Of a stretch of 16,369 bases of DNA, positions 15,250-16,369 are shown piece after piece. The first letter of the stretch is position 1. Each line of letters begins with the position of its first letter. The DNA is from Candidatus Hydrogenedentota bacterium. GTDB taxonomy: Bacteria > Hydrogenedentota > Hydrogenedentia > Hydrogenedentales > CAITNO01. The notes under the pieces were generated by a model. The model did not search any database. It was not told the DNA's origin and worked only from the letters and a program-made list of their open reading frames with translations. Made by a program: the position numbers and the translations under genes. The stretch spans positions 1 to 16,369 of the forward strand of contig SLFT01000335.1 of the NCBI GenBank assembly GCA_007124105.1, written 5' to 3'.

Positions 15250-15939
15250 TCAGGTTTGCGCCAAGGCGGCGCGCAAGAAATCATTCAAGGTACGCGTCTC
15301 GGCGTCATTCAGGGTTTCCAACATCAAAAACATTTCCGAATACATTCCCGGTGTCTCTGCCAAACCATTGATCTGCCAGCCATATTCCTGCATCGGGTAC
15401 AACAGTGCCGTCTCTTCTTGTTGATGGGCCTCGAGAGTGATTTCCTCCAGAGCGAGAAGCACCTGTTCCAGCGATACTTCCTCTAGCAACATCATGGTTT
15501 GTTCTAAGTCAGAATATGGATGGGCGTCAGGCATCAGCGCCCAGAATGTATCTTCCGTTGTATCCAGCGCCACGGACGATTCGACCTCGCCGCCAGTAAA
15601 CGTTTGTGGCGAGTCGGAGGGTTGAGGCGTTATTGTCACGAACCATAACGCTGCGGGGAGTGCAACCAGCAGCATGGCAGCTATTGCGAAAACCAATGCG
15701 CCGCGCCCCGTATTTCGTTTGTTTTGACGGGACAACCGCGCCAATGTTTGGTCGGCGAAATGGCGCGAAGGCGTTGGGGCGGGCACTGCGCGCATCAACC
15801 GCCCGATCTCCTGGTACTGCCGATATACCGTCATCAACGCGTCATCATCGTCCACTACGCTTGTGGCTTCCTCGGACGTCGCATTCTCACCGTCCACCCG
15901 TGCGCTGACGCACTCATATTTTTCAAGGTCATCATTCAT
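15250..15939 (-). CDS. Membrane anti-sigma factor (RseA-like N-terminus)
   Basis: A 229-residue single-pass protein. The cytoplasmic N-terminus (1-78) contains DDDALMTVYRQYQEIGRLMRA, the pattern of an anti-sigma domain of the RseA type. No His-x3-Cys-x2-Cys zinc motif is present. One membrane helix follows (about 80-103), then a periplasmic domain of about 125 residues, acidic and Leu/Glu-rich, which I do not recognise. The chosen ATG overlaps the sigma-factor stop as ATGA and has a GGAGAAG ribosome site 7 bases upstream; a longer in-frame start at 16026 would run through the sigma gene and is rejected. It should sequester the adjacent ECF sigma factor until an envelope signal releases it. 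Confidence 0.82.
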   Translation of the reverse strand: MNDDLEKYECVSARVDGENATSEEATSVVDDDDALMTVYRQYQEIGRLMRAVPAPTPSRHFADQTLARLSRQNKRNTGRGALVFAIAAMLLVALPAALWFVTITPQPSDSPQTFTGGEVESSVALDTTEDTFWALMPDAHPYSDLEQTMMLLEEVSLEQVLLALEEITLEAHQQEETALLYPMQEYGWQINGLAETPGMYSEMFLMLETLNDAETRTLNDFLRAALAQT

Positions 15940-16369
15940 AATACGTCTTCTCCATAGGTCAACAAATGTTGCCGCAGCTGTTCGCGCGCGCGGGCTATTC
16001 GACTGCGCACCGTACCCACGGGACACGCCAGAATCGCTGCAATGTGTTGATAATCAAATCCATGATATTCTCGTAACACGATCGCCTCGCGATACTCGGG
16101 CGGCAGCGCGGCCAACGCCGCCTCAAGCGCCTCGGCAATATCCCTTGCCTGCGCTTTCCTGTCTGGACGCAGAGCATCGGCAACCTGATTGCGCATCCGC
16201 GAAAAGGCGGCAACACGTCGGCGGTGTCGGCTGGCGCCGCGAAGATGGTTCAGCGTGGCATTACGGGCAATGGAAAACAGCAGCGCTGGGAAGGCCTGTT
16301 CCGGACGCAGCCGCCCCAACGCTTTATAGAGCCGAACAAATGTCTCCTGGGCAATATCTTCGGCATCCG
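15936..16369 (-). CDS. ECF-type RNA polymerase sigma factor (5' partial)
   Basis: The frame is open to the window edge and its true start lies outside; the first in-frame TTG (16319) is internal. About 144 residues are visible. Region 2 reads DAEDIAQETFVRLYKAL and LLFSIARNATLNHLR, the core-binding and -10-recognition helices. A variable linker follows (about 50 residues rich in Arg and Ala). Region 4 reads ALPPEYREAIVLREYHGFDY followed by HIAAILACPVGTVRSRIARA, the -35 helix-turn-helix. The stop overlaps the anti-sigma start. The three-gene order (sigma, anti-sigma, exported helical protein) points to an autoregulated envelope or metal stress response. Confidence 0.93.
   Translation of the reverse strand, partial: DAEDIAQETFVRLYKALGRLRPEQAFPALLFSIARNATLNHLRGASRHRRRVAAFSRMRNQVADALRPDRKAQARDIAEALEAALAALPPEYREAIVLREYHGFDYQHIAAILACPVGTVRSRIARAREQLRQHLLTYGEDVL
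15947..15953 (-). promoter_or_regulatory. Ribosome binding site fixing the anti-sigma start
   Basis: GGAGAAG on the minus strand lies 7 bases before the ATG at 15939-15937, inside the 3' end of the sigma-factor gene. Together with the ATGA overlap it selects the 229-residue anti-sigma protein over the 258-residue longest open frame. Confidence 0.7.

Noticed and set aside
15940..16026. Longer anti-sigma start at 16026
   Set aside because: The extra 29 residues lie inside the sigma-factor region 4 coding sequence in another frame. The ATG at 15939 has a ribosome site and an ATGA overlap.

Overview
The window looks like chromosome from an uncultivated Gram-negative bacterium. It is fairly GC-rich by eye, has tightly packed operons, an RseA-like anti-sigma factor, and a periplasmic Spy/CpxP-like protein. 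The ATP synthase operon carries two b-type stator genes (b and b'), as in many deltaproteobacteria and other non-proteobacterial lineages. I cannot fix the phylum from the sequence alone.

Layout. (1) 1-1647 (+): the C-terminal three quarters of an MrfA/YprA-type DEAD/H helicase with its cysteine-rich zinc domain, cut by the left window edge. (2) 1725-10906 (-): one complete F-type ATP synthase operon, transcribed right to left, in the order atpZ, atpI, atpB (a), an unusual four-hairpin c-like gene, atpE (c), b', b, atpH (delta), atpA (alpha), atpG (gamma), atpD (beta), atpC (epsilon). Several junctions are 4-base ATGA overlaps or gaps of 2-3 bases. (3) 10982-13414 (+): a membrane-bound hybrid histidine kinase (4 TM, PAS, PAS, HisKA, HATPase, REC), divergent from the ATP synthase operon. 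(4) 13469-14263 (-): undecaprenyl-diphosphatase UppP. (5) 14488-16369 (-): an ECF sigma factor (cut by the right edge), its membrane anti-sigma factor, and a secreted Spy/CpxP-like protein, which together look like an envelope-stress regulatory cassette.

The most striking element is the gene at 8368-9348. It encodes four c-subunit hairpins fused in one 326-residue chain with an exact 81-residue period, and the ion-binding carboxylate is absent from every hairpin (Gly, Gln, Gln, Gln). The neighbouring ordinary atpE keeps the glutamate and carries the full sodium-type ligand set known from Ilyobacter/Propionigenium c-rings. The operon therefore encodes one canonical, probably Na+-binding c subunit and one concatenated c-like protein with no canonical ion sites. 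If the latter enters the rotor it would change the ion-to-ATP ratio and step pattern. If it does not, it may form a separate membrane ring or act in assembly. Other oddities are a b subunit with a long N-terminal extracytoplasmic segment, an a subunit with altered proton-path residues, tandem RNA hairpins between the two c genes, and a possible leaderless start for the whole operon.
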